Shown here in pieces: positions 44,730 through 54,689 of a DNA stretch of 54,987 nucleotides. The notes beneath the pieces are model-generated. The model was not told the origin of the DNA and did no database searches. It saw only the letters and a program-made list of their open reading frames with translations. This DNA comes from Pseudomonadota bacterium (GTDB taxonomy: Bacteria > Pseudomonadota > Gammaproteobacteria > Pseudomonadales > Halieaceae), in the NCBI GenBank assembly GCA_002862405.1, contig PKCZ01000145.1, positions 1 through 54,987 on the forward strand. Reading direction: 5' to 3'. Numbering within the stretch: position 1 is the first letter of the stretch; each line of letters starts with the position of its first letter. A program made the position numbers and the translations under genes.

Positions 44730-46043
44730 ATGACACGGTCGAATCAAAAGCCGCCAGGCTTAGATGACATCTTCAACCGACGTGGTAGCCCACACGCAAT
44801 AGCGGGGGAGGCTATTGCGCTGGTAGACGGAAACGCGCATCTGTCCCTCTCCAATGCATTAGGTCAAAGCAAAGCCTCAATGGCAGCGCTTTACGTCCAT
44901 ATTCCTTTTTGCCCCAGTCGCTGCCTTAGTTGCGACCACCTTACCATTGTGGAGCACGATCAGAAGGTAATGGATCGATACTTGGCTCATCTGCACGATG
45001 AGTTAGCGCTGATGGCCGGGCAGTCTCGCGTACCTTTGCAGATAAACCGAATCCATATCGGTGGTGGTTCGCCGAACTATCTTGACGATGTTCAACTCGC
45101 TAGGCTCATGGCATCCCTTCACAGCGCTTTTGATGTTACTGCTAATGCGGATATTTCGATGGAAATTAATCCTAGGAGGACGTCCCGTTCGCAACTGGAC
45201 TTAATTCGGGGTCTCGGCGTGACGCATCTGCACCTGGAGGTTCGAGATGTGGATGCTAATGTCCAGAGCGAGCTTGGAAGAACGCAGTCATTTAGTCTGT
45301 TAGAAGACGTCTTCAGTGTGGCGCGCGATTTGAAGTTTGCCACCGTTAATATGGACTTGGTCTTTGGCCTTCCGGGTCAAACGTCACAGTCGATCAAAAA
45401 CAGTGTTGCATTGATAGCTGAGTTGGCGCCGGATATGCTGGTCTGCCAACAGTACACAAGGCGACCCCAACAGTTTCCTCATCAGACGGCGCTTGACCAT
45501 GATGCCATGCCGAGTCTAGCTGAGAAGCTTGCGATATTTAATGCGGTGGTGGTGGGTCTCGAGAGCGAGGGTTACGAATGGATTGGGTTGAACGCGTTCG
45601 TGCGGCCTGGTCATGCGCTTAGCGAAGCGCAAGCGAAAGACACATTACGGTACGGCGCGTTTGGCTATAGCGAGAACGAGGTGTCTCAGGTCCTTGGCGC
45701 TGGGTTGGGTGCAGTCAGTGAAGTGGGCGACGTTGTCGCTCAGAACTTCGTTGACATTGACGCGTGGCAGATTGCTATCGGTCAAGGTCGCCTCGCAACC
45801 CAAGTACTGATTGAGACAAGCGAGTTTGAAGTTGCACGCCGTTCGGTCATGCGTCGATTAATGTGTAACGCCGAGGTACCCATATCGTCAGTTGAAGAAG
45901 CAGACGTTTTAACGCTTTTGGAGTCGCTGGAGAACCAGGGTTACACAGAACAACGTGATGCATTCGTCTATTTGACAGAGCTAGGGCGGATGGCGCTTCC
46001 GCATTTCTGGTCAGATTCTTCGCCAAGATTCCGTTGGCTTTAA
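44730..46043 (+). CDS. HemN-like radical SAM protein (oxygen-independent coproporphyrinogen III oxidase family, divergent)
   Basis: YVHIPFCPSRCLSCDH (CX3CX2C), HIGGGSPNYL, MDLVFGLPGQT; ATG at 44730. Confidence 0.85.
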   Translation: MTRSNQKPPGLDDIFNRRGSPHAIAGEAIALVDGNAHLSLSNALGQSKASMAALYVHIPFCPSRCLSCDHLTIVEHDQKVMDRYLAHLHDELALMAGQSRVPLQINRIHIGGGSPNYLDDVQLARLMASLHSAFDVTANADISMEINPRRTSRSQLDLIRGLGVTHLHLEVRDVDANVQSELGRTQSFSLLEDVFSVARDLKFATVNMDLVFGLPGQTSQSIKNSVALIAELAPDMLVCQQYTRRPQQFPHQTALDHDAMPSLAEKLAIFNAVVVGLESEGYEWIGLNAFVRPGHALSEAQAKDTLRYGAFGYSENEVSQVLGAGLGAVSEVGDVVAQNFVDIDAWQIAIGQGRLATQVLIETSEFEVARRSVMRRLMCNAEVPISSVEEADVLTLLESLENQGYTEQRDAFVYLTELGRMALPHFWSDSSPRFRWL

Positions 46044-46055
46044 TCGAGTTAAATT

Positions 46056-46628
46056 TCAGGCACTCAGGGGCAGCTGCCCGCTAAACTCATCTTTCATACG
46101 TTGCCACTCCATGGCGAACCAGGGAGTCGTCTGCACGTTCACGTCATTTAGCCATTCATCCACCGTACTGACGGAGACCCATGCGGTCGTGGCAATCTCG
46201 GTAGGGTTGAAATCTGGCTCTGGTCTGCCTGTCATTTTCCCGACGAATACGGAGCACAACTCGTGTTCGCTGCCAATATCATTAAAGACGGCGTGGTATT
46301 GAAACTTGAAGAGGAACGTTAATTGGGACTCCAAGTTGAGTTCCTCTTTGAGTCGTCGCTCGGTTGCCTGAGCCAGGGACTCCCCGCGTCTGGGGTGGCT
46401 ACAACAGGTGTTTGACCAGTACTCAGGCCATAGTGGTTTAAGCGAACTTCGTTGCTGAAGCAGCACCTCGCCGTGATCATTGAATAAGAAAATTGAAAAT
46501 GCTCTGTGCAAAACACCGTTGCCGTGATGCGCAGCTGCTTTCTCTTCAAAGCCTATGACAACATCATTGCTGTCAACGAGCATTAGCGGCTCGTTATCGA
46601 ACGATACGATGTTGGATGTATTTGCCAT
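46056..46628 (-). CDS. idi: Isopentenyl-diphosphate delta-isomerase
   Basis: LHRAFSIFLFNDHGEVLLQQRSSLKPLWPEYWSNTCCSHPRRGE Nudix-type IDI. Confidence 0.95.
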   Translation of the reverse strand: MANTSNIVSFDNEPLMLVDSNDVVIGFEEKAAAHHGNGVLHRAFSIFLFNDHGEVLLQQRSSLKPLWPEYWSNTCCSHPRRGESLAQATERRLKEELNLESQLTFLFKFQYHAVFNDIGSEHELCSVFVGKMTGRPEPDFNPTEIATTAWVSVSTVDEWLNDVNVQTTPWFAMEWQRMKDEFSGQLPLSA

Positions 46629-46668
46629 AACACCAGTTTAGAATCGTTTTGCTGTGTGCGTAAGGTAA

Positions 46669-46697
46669 TAAAAAAGACCCACTCCTTGGGGAAGGAC
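46669..46697 (-). terminator. Possible Rho-independent terminator downstream of pufBA
   Basis: Minus strand TCCTT-CCCC-AAGGA then GTGGGTCTTTTTT. Confidence 0.35.
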
Positions 46698-46818
46698 ATA
46701 TGAACTGAGCAATTCGGGTGGAGATCAGCGATCGTAGCTCTGGGGGCAGGGTGATCGCGAAGTCCCGATTGGGTTCACATCGCAGCGTCTGGGGGCAGCC
46801 GGTGCGTGGGTCGAAATC

Positions 46819-46843
46819 ATCGGGGCCCCTTGCAGGGCCCGAT
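46819..46843 (-). other. GC-rich hairpin ~12 nt after pufA stop
   Basis: ATCGGGGCCC-CTTGCA-GGGCCCGAT; near-perfect stem with a one-base bulge. Confidence 0.6.
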
Positions 46844-46855
46844 TCTAGGTGGTAC

Positions 46856-47059
46856 TTACTGCCGTGAGGGAGGGAGTGCCTCCGCCATGGCCGCAGGCGC
46901 TGCATATGGACCATCGATCCAGTTGTACTTCGCAGAACTCAAGACGACGAAGTGAATCAATAGTGCAACTGAAAACAGGAAAACACCCTGCGCTACCAGT
47001 ACTCGACGTGGATCAAAGATCTTCCAGACCTTTGAGAAGCCTTGTAACGTTTTTGCCAT
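46856..47059 (-). CDS. pufA: Light-harvesting complex 1 alpha chain
   Basis: [40 protein letters not shown]. Confidence 0.96.
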   Translation of the reverse strand: MAKTLQGFSKVWKIFDPRRVLVAQGVFLFSVALLIHFVVLSSAKYNWIDGPYAAPAAMAEALPPSRQ

Positions 47060-47132
47060 TTCATTTCTCCATTTGTATTGACGACAAGCCCGTTAAGCCG
47101 GACAGTCGTTTGGTTAAGGTGATAGCCTCGGA

Positions 47133-47285
47133 TTACATTCCGAACCAGGGCTGCCAAAGCCAAACAGCAGCGTGAGCGCAGCTCGCAATAAACACAAACG
47201 TCCACATCCCTAGTTCGTAAGACTTCATAAACTCGCTAGCTTCGCTATCCGTCAGCCCCGACATACCTACATTTTCATCACTCAT
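47133..47285 (-). CDS. pufB: Light-harvesting complex 1 beta chain (50 aa; not in ORF track as such)
   Basis: MSDENVGMSGLTDSEASEFMKSYELGMWTFVFIASCAHAAVWLWQPWFGM*, good RBS GGGAGG. Confidence 0.95.
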   Translation of the reverse strand: MSDENVGMSGLTDSEASEFMKSYELGMWTFVFIASCAHAAVWLWQPWFGM

Positions 47286-47312
47286 GGTTTACCTCCCATG
47301 TAGTAGTTCGCG

Positions 47313-47336
47313 ATTTGTCGCAGCTCGGTAACAAAT
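47313..47336. promoter_or_regulatory. Candidate PpsR/CrtJ operator upstream of pufBA
   Basis: ATTTGT-CGCAGCTCGGTA-ACAAAT; TGT-N12-ACA core with 6-nt dyad arms, ~28 nt upstream of pufB start. Confidence 0.55.
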
Positions 47337-47354
47337 ACCTTGATACGACGTCCT

Positions 47355-47392
47355 TCAACGGACTTTGGGTGAAAACACCGTAGCTCCGTTGA
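47355..47392 (-). other. Stem-loop in pufC-pufB spacer
   Basis: TCAACGGA ... GGTG-AAAA-CACC ... TCCGTTGA (8-bp outer stem, inner 4-bp tetraloop stem). Confidence 0.6.
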
Positions 47393-47456
47393 TCTTCCCG
47401 GAGAGACGTCTGTTTTAGCACGCTACCCTGGGAGATACGTCCACACCGTAATGTGG

Positions 47457-47485
47457 TAACGAGGGCAGAGCAGATGCCCTCGTTA
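47457..47485 (-). other. Strong intercistronic hairpin between pufC and pufB
   Basis: TAACGAGGGC-AGAGCAGAT-GCCCTCGTTA perfect 10-bp stem, no T tract. Confidence 0.75.
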
Positions 47486-47514
47486 TGTAATTCATTTACT
47501 CTCTGCCGAGTTCT

Positions 47515-48612
47515 TTATTGATATCCACCGGTTGTCATACCACCCATTTCCATGGTCTCAGGCATGTCCTCGCTTGCGTCCTCAGCGGGCGCTTCAGGCT
47601 CCGCTTGCGCGAGACGAGCAAGGTTCGGGTAGTCCTTGATCATGTTGGCGCCTAGCAGGGGCTTGTAAGCACCCTGATGGCAGGTTTCGCAGTTAACTTT
47701 CTGCGCATCACCCAGCTTTCCAAGACGGTGAGGAGGCAGCCAATCAGTAGTGGGATCAACGTACTCATTGTTCATCTCACGGACCATTCGGATACCGTGC
47801 CAGGCTGTCACGCGCTGAGGAGAGCTCTCCTCCCAGCGAGAGAAGGCGCGCGAGTTATGACAGTAGGTACAGTTGACCCCAAGAGCACTCGAGAAGTGCA
47901 TCATGAGGCTGTATCCCCATTCAGATTCCTTGAGTGATACACCGCCCTCATCCCGCAGGGCCGTGGTACCCGCATGACGCCCGTTTCTTGCGTCGAGTAA
48001 GTAAGGCGTAAATGGATCAATCGGAAGCGATGATAGTCCTGCAGCCACTGAAGCAACATTTTGCATCTGATTCTTCATGCCACCCGCGACCGTATGGCCG
48101 GGATTGATATTCCAAACGTATTCCGGCACATTCTTGCCGCGGTGGCAGGTATAACAAGTGACACCCGCGCCACCTACGTGTTGGTTCCAGTTCTGATTGG
48201 CGTTCTGAGTCATCTGGATCATTACGCGCGCTACCTTTTTGGTGTAGAGCGTGTCAGCCGCAAATCCTTCTCCTGCCACGTGGCAGTAGTTACATCCCTC
48301 CTCCGGTGAGACCCACTCGGTAATGGCCGCCATTAAGCGTGTAAACTCACCCACCGACAGGTCACCGAGAACCTGAACGTTCTGATAAACGTCTTTGGAC
48401 TTTGGCCCTCCCGCAGGAACGGCAGGAAGCGCCTCTGGCATAATGTTGTTAGCGGCGAGCTCGTCAAGGGTGCTCGGGTAATAGACACCTTCCATGCCTG
48501 TTCCTCGATAGCCCCACTGAGTTGATTCGGGTGGTGGCATTTCGCAGCCACCGAGCAGCAGCGTAATACCCAGACCAGCAGTTGCAAATAGTTTGGTCGT
48601 TAGCGTTTTCAT
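47515..48612 (-). CDS. pufC: Reaction centre tetraheme cytochrome c subunit
   Basis: Lipobox LLGGC; four CxxCH (CNYCH, CYTCH, CTYCH, CETCH). Confidence 0.97.
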   Translation of the reverse strand: MKTLTTKLFATAGLGITLLLGGCEMPPPESTQWGYRGTGMEGVYYPSTLDELAANNIMPEALPAVPAGGPKSKDVYQNVQVLGDLSVGEFTRLMAAITEWVSPEEGCNYCHVAGEGFAADTLYTKKVARVMIQMTQNANQNWNQHVGGAGVTCYTCHRGKNVPEYVWNINPGHTVAGGMKNQMQNVASVAAGLSSLPIDPFTPYLLDARNGRHAGTTALRDEGGVSLKESEWGYSLMMHFSSALGVNCTYCHNSRAFSRWEESSPQRVTAWHGIRMVREMNNEYVDPTTDWLPPHRLGKLGDAQKVNCETCHQGAYKPLLGANMIKDYPNLARLAQAEPEAPAEDASEDMPETMEMGGMTTGGYQ

Positions 48613-49583
48613 TGTGCACCCTCAGTCAGTAGTGGATCGACGACGGTCTCGCCAATCATTGGGTAGGTGGGTACCAGACCGTGCTTTATTCCCCACAAAT
48701 ACCAGTTCTCTACAACGGTCCCTGTGAGAAGAATGCCGATACCGCCAGTGACACAGGTCAGCACGCCAAACCACCATGCCCACTTGTGGATGGATTCCAT
48801 TGAAGCGTTGAAGCCCATGGTCCACCTCCAGAAGAGGGCGCCACGTTCTGCGGCTGTGCCACGATCGGTGATTTGATCGATCTCACGATCAGCGCCATAT
48901 CGGCTCGTCGCCAAAATTGTGGCGCCGTGCATCGCAAATAAGACCGCTGATCCGTACAGGAAGAAGATGCTCCACATATGGAATGGGTTGTAGAACAGGT
49001 TTCCGTAACGTAGTGAGAACGCCGCCGTCCAGTCCAGATGAGGGAAGATCCCAAACGGTACGGCTTCAGACCAGCTTCCCATCAGCACTGGTCGGATGAA
49101 GCCTAAAACCAGGTAAAGCCAAATCGCTGCGGCAAATGCCCAGGCAATATGATTCCCCATACCGTAGTTATTAGCGAGGGCAAACGTCCGCCACCACCAA
49201 AGCATGATCGAAAGTGTTAAAAAGGCACCCGCTATCAGCCACCATCCGCCATCATTAAGTGGTGGAAAAGAGAGGCCGTACTGGGGTCCAGGAGGCTCAA
49301 GTGCCAACCAAAATAGCTGGCGAACGAACTCAGAAAGATCCCAATTTACAGAGGCGAACATATTCAGACCAATGATTACGAACGCAATGGTTCCCGAGAA
49401 CAGTGCAGCGACACCCAGAGGTCCGAGGTATATGGGTCCAATTTGAGCGTCGCCCAATTTGCCCATTAAATAGCTGTGTTTCAGAACACCCGTACGTTCA
49501 TCAAGGGTGTCTTCTACAGGGACGCCCGGGTAGTCAGGTGCTGTCACCTGAACTGTTGTAAAGATATTTTGATATTCCATCAT
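48609..49583 (-). CDS. pufM: Reaction centre M subunit
   Basis: [15 protein letters not shown]...[46 protein letters not shown]. Confidence 0.98.
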   Translation of the reverse strand: MMEYQNIFTTVQVTAPDYPGVPVEDTLDERTGVLKHSYLMGKLGDAQIGPIYLGPLGVAALFSGTIAFVIIGLNMFASVNWDLSEFVRQLFWLALEPPGPQYGLSFPPLNDGGWWLIAGAFLTLSIMLWWWRTFALANNYGMGNHIAWAFAAAIWLYLVLGFIRPVLMGSWSEAVPFGIFPHLDWTAAFSLRYGNLFYNPFHMWSIFFLYGSAVLFAMHGATILATSRYGADREIDQITDRGTAAERGALFWRWTMGFNASMESIHKWAWWFGVLTCVTGGIGILLTGTVVENWYLWGIKHGLVPTYPMIGETVVDPLLTEGAQ

Positions 49584-49599
49584 TATCGTGGTCCCCTTA

Positions 49600-50424
49600 T
49601 CAGTACCAGATAGGTAGCGTCAGCCACCAGTTCCACCATTCAGGCCATCCGCGGGTCCAAAATGGACCGCTGATCACAATACATACAGCACTCCAAAATG
49701 CCGCCGAAACAGCCACGAACATGCCTAGGCGGTGAATGCCCAGAGCGCCAATGGAGTAACCAATGTCGTCGCGGAAATATGTGTTCTCGTGCTCACCTGT
49801 CTTAACAGTTTCACCTTCCCTTGGGTTGGTGGCCATCAGAATCAATGATCCATGCATGGATAAAGCCAATGCCGTTGTGAAGAAGAAGGTCACCGCGAGC
49901 ATGTGTGCAGGGTTGTAGTGGAAGTGCAGGAACTGATAGCCGACGTTTGACACCCAGTCGAGGTGACTCATAATGCCGTAGGGGAAACCATGACCCCAGG
50001 CACCAAGTAACATGGGTCGAATGATGACAAGCGTCACGTAGGCCAGCACAGCGAAGGAGAAGGCGAAGGGAACATGCAAGCCCATACCGAGTTTTCTCGA
50101 TATTTCGACCTGACGCAGAATCCACGAAACAAAGGCACCCGTGGCACAAATCGTGATGATTTGCCAGAGTCCGCCCTCCTTCAACGGAGCCAAGCCCAAC
50201 CCGTAAGACAGATCAGGTGGCGCGATATTAATGCGCCAGATATTCCACGTGTCGCCTAGGGCTGCACCGTAGAAAATTAGCGCTGTTCCAGTGACGGCAA
50301 AGAATAGGGTCGTAATCCCGAAGAATCCGACATAGAACGGCCCCACCCAGAAATCGAAAAGATCTCCGCCGAGAAGGGTACCCCCCCGGACTCGATACTT
50401 TTTCTCAAAGCTCATCATCGACAT
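49600..50424 (-). CDS. pufL: Reaction centre L subunit
   Basis: [31 protein letters not shown]...[22 protein letters not shown]. Confidence 0.98.
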   Translation of the reverse strand: MSMMSFEKKYRVRGGTLLGGDLFDFWVGPFYVGFFGITTLFFAVTGTALIFYGAALGDTWNIWRINIAPPDLSYGLGLAPLKEGGLWQIITICATGAFVSWILRQVEISRKLGMGLHVPFAFSFAVLAYVTLVIIRPMLLGAWGHGFPYGIMSHLDWVSNVGYQFLHFHYNPAHMLAVTFFFTTALALSMHGSLILMATNPREGETVKTGEHENTYFRDDIGYSIGALGIHRLGMFVAVSAAFWSAVCIVISGPFWTRGWPEWWNWWLTLPIWY

Positions 50425-50509
50425 TGCATACTTCTCCCTTCAGAGCGCAGAACGCTCCTTCTTTCCAACCCGCGGTGGCTACTTGGGCTGATTTATCTAT
50501 CCCCAAGCC

Positions 50510-50527
50510 TGTGGGCCTGGAGCCACA
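50510..50527. promoter_or_regulatory. TGT-N12-ACA dyad between pufQ and pufL
   Basis: TGT-GGGCCTGGAGCC-ACA (arms TGTGG/CCACA); PpsR-like site or RNA hairpin. Confidence 0.35.
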
Positions 50528-50532
50528 CTTCG

Positions 50533-50796
50533 TTAAATCTTCATGAAGGCGTAGGGCGCTACGCTGTGCGCTGCCCGCTTAGCCTCCTGCCAACAGTTAA
50601 GTTCGTGTTGCCGCACCAACTTCACTCGCCTAATTACTGCCTGCCCCAAAAACCACAGGAAAACAGTGATAAACAGCAGACGAAACTGCAGGTGTTCCCA
50701 GACAGTTTTACGCTCTGTATGTCGCTTACTCGTGGTCATACTTCCTCCCGTCATCGGCGTTTGCCGTGCCGCATTGTCGTAGTTTTCTTGACTCAT
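50533..50796 (-). CDS. pufQ: PufQ-like protein (single TM, 87 aa)
   Basis: Position between bchZ and pufL with 4-nt overlap to bch[21 protein letters not shown] and C-terminal [14 protein letters not shown] resemble PufQ. Confidence 0.65.
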   Translation of the reverse strand: MSQENYDNAARQTPMTGGSMTTSKRHTERKTVWEHLQFRLLFITVFLWFLGQAVIRRVKLVRQHELNCWQEAKRAAHSVAPYAFMKI

Positions 50797-52241
50797 GCAG
50801 CGCTCCTGAGTTGCAGCTCATAGCTGGCATCTAAAACGTGCATTGAGTTAACTGCTTGGGCGTCATCGGCTCGCGCGGCTTGTTCCGACGCGTCTCGCAA
50901 CCGTTTTGCTGCTGATATCCGAACCAAAATGGGTTGTTGTTCGATAATTTGATCGAGCAGCGCCTGTGCGTCCTCTTGCCATGCGAGGCTCGCGCGAGCA
51001 GGTGTTGCGACGGTCTCATCGAGTTCGGTACCCAAAGGCAGAATATTGAACAGGGCATCGAATAGGGCGTTGCAAACTTCTTGAATGAGATAGCAAGCGC
51101 CGGCATACCCCATGAAGGGTGTGCCTGTGTGTCGTCGGATGATGGTGCCGGGCAATGAGGCAGGGATGAACATGCTTCGTCCACCCGCCTCAGCGGCATA
51201 CATACGCTCGTTATAGCCACCGAATACAATGAGGGGGCCTGTTTTGTGGATGGCGTCACGAACTTCTTTGTTGTCTGGCTTTACGCCAGCTTTACGTGAA
51301 AAGTGGAAGGCGCAAGGCAGGCCCAGGTCTTCTTCGAGGAAGTGACGTAGGCCTCTCGTGTAAGTCTCTGTTGCGACAACGCCGAAGCTGGCTGTGGCAA
51401 AGAAATCCTGTGTAACGGAGCGCCAGAGGTCCCAGACGGGCTTCAGCGTCGTCATTTTTTCTTGCGCGATAAAGGGCTCGGGATCAATGTCGAGAAGCTC
51501 ACCGAGCTTTCTGAGGAATTTTGTGGTGCTGTCGAGACCAATCGGCGCCTGAAGATAGGGCTTATCAAGGGTCTCGCATAATTTACGCCCAAATTCGCGG
51601 TACATGCAGATATTGACCGCAGCATCATCGAGTTTGGGGATTTCGTTCAGATGGCACCCCAAAGGGAAGACCATATTGACTTCTACACCGATGCCGGCAA
51701 GCAGTCTTTGTATTTCTGCTAGGTCAGACCATGTATTGAAGTAGCCGTAGGCAGGCCCAATGATATTAACCTTCTTGGTTTCGGTGTTCGCTTCAGATTT
51801 CTTCGTTTTACGCTTTTTGGTGGCTCCGTATTGCTCCCACAGCCAAACCAAGGCGCGATCAGCACTCTGCCATTGGTCTTCGTCAATGGTGCGTGGCAGG
51901 AAGCGTTTAATGTTGGTGTCTTCTGGCGTGACACCGCCGCCAATCATCTCAGCAATGGATCCAGTGACAACAACCGATGGCTTTTTAGGGTTCAGAGTGT
52001 GGTGTGCTCTACGCAGGGCACCCTCAGTGCCGTGTTGGCCGAGTTCTTCTTCGGCAAGACCCGTCACAACAATGGGTAGTTCGTGTGGTGGTAGACCGTC
52101 GGTGTAGTGAAGCACCGAGGTCACAGGCAGGTTTTCGCATCCAACGGGACCATCAATGATGACCTGCAGGCCCTTCACCGCAGTGAAGACATAAACAGAG
52201 CCCCAGTATCCCCCGGCGCGATCATGATCAAGTACTAGCAT
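50793..52241 (-). CDS. bchZ: Chlorophyllide a reductase subunit Z
   Basis: [62 protein letters not shown]. Confidence 0.97.
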   Translation of the reverse strand: MLVLDHDRAGGYWGSVYVFTAVKGLQVIIDGPVGCENLPVTSVLHYTDGLPPHELPIVVTGLAEEELGQHGTEGALRRAHHTLNPKKPSVVVTGSIAEMIGGGVTPEDTNIKRFLPRTIDEDQWQSADRALVWLWEQYGATKKRKTKKSEANTETKKVNIIGPAYGYFNTWSDLAEIQRLLAGIGVEVNMVFPLGCHLNEIPKLDDAAVNICMYREFGRKLCETLDKPYLQAPIGLDSTTKFLRKLGELLDIDPEPFIAQEKMTTLKPVWDLWRSVTQDFFATASFGVVATETYTRGLRHFLEEDLGLPCAFHFSRKAGVKPDNKEVRDAIHKTGPLIVFGGYNERMYAAEAGGRSMFIPASLPGTIIRRHTGTPFMGYAGACYLIQEVCNALFDALFNILPLGTELDETVATPARASLAWQEDAQALLDQIIEQQPILVRISAAKRLRDASEQAARADDAQAVNSMHVLDASYELQLRSAA

Positions 52242-53704
52242 TAGCAGGTACCTCCCACACCGGTTTTTGCGATTATTTCTGGCGTCCAGACACCGCTGGT
52301 TGGACCGTCACCGACGCCCTCAAAAAACTCCTCCATGGCAATCATGCGAGGCTGATTCGCGAGTGCGGAATTGATGACTTGTGCTACAGATCCGGCACCT
52401 GCTGCTCCCATGAGAGGGCGTGCAGAGATCAAATTGGTAAAGTATAGGCTCGGAATAGAGCGTTCTTTTGCTTTCTGAACGATCGGCGTCGTGCCGATTA
52501 CGAGATCGGGTTTGAATGCCTCCATCGCGATCAAGTCATCTTCGAGCGATGCCCTGAACTTCACTGAGACACCGTGGGCTTCTAGCCACTTAGCATCCAC
52601 AGCAGAGAACTCGGTTTTGGGACAGGCTGAGCCTACATAAGCGACTTCAGCACCACTCTCTATCAGCAACCGTGCTACCAGAAGTTCCGAGCCTTCGTAG
52701 CCCGATAGTGTAATTTTGGCGTCAATGGGGTTGTTGTCGAGCGCTGCTCGAATTGCACTTTTCTGCGTGCTAATGGCGGCTTCGATGGAAGCGCGGTCGG
52801 TACCCAGTAGTTCACCCATGGCTTCGAGCCAGGCCGCCGTACCCTCTACGCCGACTGGCGCCGAGCCAAGCAAAGGGCGTCCTGCCGCTCTGAACTGACG
52901 GGCAGTCGCGGCGTAAAATGGATGAATCATCGCAGCGGCTTTGCAATCCAGTGCTGCGTAAAGCTCACGCCACTCGCGAGTGGGGACCACTGGTCCTGCT
53001 GCGGCTCCAAGCGAGTCGAGCAGGCGATCGATGGTAATGGCGTCAACCGGGAACATTTCGCCGACCAGAGCCACCGTTGCCTTGTCCCGTTGAGACTCAG
53101 TTTGTATAGGCCGAGCAACAGGCCCTGCCTGAATTTCCGAGCGAGCGTATTCCAGCATCGCCCCCGCAAGTACATCCTTGGCTTCAGCATGCGTAGGCAC
53201 GCCGAAACCGGGGACATCAATCCCCACGATGCGCACTCCATTGATCTCCTTTGGGAGTAGATCAAGCGGCACGCCGGATGCAGTAGGAACGCAGAGATTG
53301 ATCACTATCACGGCATCGTTCGTCTCAGGCTCGGCTAAATCGTGTACGGCCTCTCGAATATCCTCGAACAGTTTGCCGGTCACTAGTGACTCGGAATCGA
53401 ATGGAACGTAGCCAACTGTTCGTTTAGCGCCATAAAAATGAGAGGTGAACGTCAGACCGTAGACACAGCAGGCTGAACCCGAAAGAACCGTCGCTGTGCG
53501 GCGCATTCGCAGGCCCACACGCAGTGATCCGAAGGCCGGACACATGCTTTGGGGCTGATCATGAGGCCCTTTAGGGTAATCCTCGGCAAACTGCGCCAAT
53601 AATTCGGTTTTACCCGACGCACTGGCAGCCGCTGCTAACTGCTCCGCTCCAGCGTGGCAGCCGAGATCCTTTGTCTCGATGATGTCGGCTTCAGACGCTG
53701 TCAT
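52241..53704 (-). CDS. bchY: Chlorophyllide a reductase subunit Y (ORF opens at 53806; start at MTASEAD preferred)
   Basis: [70 protein letters not shown]. Confidence 0.96.
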   Translation of the reverse strand: MTASEADIIETKDLGCHAGAEQLAAAASASGKTELLAQFAEDYPKGPHDQPQSMCPAFGSLRVGLRMRRTATVLSGSACCVYGLTFTSHFYGAKRTVGYVPFDSESLVTGKLFEDIREAVHDLAEPETNDAVIVINLCVPTASGVPLDLLPKEINGVRIVGIDVPGFGVPTHAEAKDVLAGAMLEYARSEIQAGPVARPIQTESQRDKATVALVGEMFPVDAITIDRLLDSLGAAAGPVVPTREWRELYAALDCKAAAMIHPFYAATARQFRAAGRPLLGSAPVGVEGTAAWLEAMGELLGTDRASIEAAISTQKSAIRAALDNNPIDAKITLSGYEGSELLVARLLIESGAEVAYVGSACPKTEFSAVDAKWLEAHGVSVKFRASLEDDLIAMEAFKPDLVIGTTPIVQKAKERSIPSLYFTNLISARPLMGAAGAGSVAQVINSALANQPRMIAMEEFFEGVGDGPTSGVWTPEIIAKTGVGGTC

Positions 53705-54689
53705 AGACGACCTCGAGAGACGGCTTGTTGAGTGCCTCGACATCACAAAGATCGGAAAGCGTTGCAGGCTGCAACACAACATCTCTACCCACTTCATCGC
53801 CGTCAAACAGCGACAATAGATCGTCTTGCGTCATTGGCGTGGGGCGATGGGGCGGTGATTCAGCGGCGTTTTCCGCCAGTTCGGCAAATAGAGGTCCCCA
53901 TTCACCATCGGGGTGTCCAATTATCTCGTAGCTAGCGCTTTTACGACGGATATCCTCATTAGCGGGAATTGAAGCGAGCTCAGGAATGCCCACGGCCTTA
54001 CAGAAAGCTTGCGCCTGACCCGTACCGTCGTCTTTGTTAGTGACCATACCGGCGACACCGACGTTACCTCCGAGTTTTCGGAAGTATTCGACGGCAGAAC
54101 ACACGTTGTTGGCTACGTAAAGCGATTGCAGATCATTCGAGGCGACGACAATCACTTTCTGGCACATATCGCGTGCGATCGGTAAGCCAAATCCGCCGCA
54201 TACGACGTCGCCGAGGAAGTCGAGAAGGACGTAATCGAAGTTCCAGTCATGGAAGCCGAGCTTTTCGAGTGTCTCAAAGCCGTGAATGATGCCTCGTCCG
54301 CCGCAACCTCGACCGACTTCTGGGCCGCCAAGCTCCATCGCATAGACACCGTCTCGCTTGAAGCAAACATCTTCAACACGGCACTCTTCGCCCGCCGCTT
54401 TCTTCGCAGAGGCTGTCTCAATGATGGTGGGACAGGCCTTTCCTCCGAAGAGAAGTGATGTCGTATCACTTTTCGGGTCGCAGCCAATCAGCAATACCTT
54501 TTTGCCCTGCTGGGCCATCATGTAGCTTAAATTGGCAAGGGTGAAACTCTTTCCGATTCCTCCCTTGCCGTAAATAGCAATGATCTGGGTTCCTTCAGCG
54601 TTATCTGCTGATGTGGCGAGAAGGTCTGCCCGTTCTCCGCTCGCCTCGAGCCCTGGATCGTACTCTGCCGCCGTTGCCGTTGTGCTCAT
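53691..54689 (-). CDS. bchX: Chlorophyllide a reductase iron protein subunit X
   Basis: [52 protein letters not shown] overlap with bchC. Confidence 0.97.
   Translation of the reverse strand: MSTTATAAEYDPGLEASGERADLLATSADNAEGTQIIAIYGKGGIGKSFTLANLSYMMAQQGKKVLLIGCDPKSDTTSLLFGGKACPTIIETASAKKAAGEECRVEDVCFKRDGVYAMELGGPEVGRGCGGRGIIHGFETLEKLGFHDWNFDYVLLDFLGDVVCGGFGLPIARDMCQKVIVVASNDLQSLYVANNVCSAVEYFRKLGGNVGVAGMVTNKDDGTGQAQAFCKAVGIPELASIPANEDIRRKSASYEIIGHPDGEWGPLFAELAENAAESPPHRPTPMTQDDLLSLFDGDEVGRDVVLQPATLSDLCDVEALNKPSLEVVYDSV

Noticed and set aside
46068-46079. GGGCAGCTGCCC palindrome at the idi 3' end as a terminator
   Set aside because: Lies in the idi coding end with no T tract; likely coding chance
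46594-46914. 106-aa minus-strand ORF downstream of pufA
   Set aside because: Overlaps the pufA end in another frame and the hairpin region; composition is not protein-like and no family is recognised
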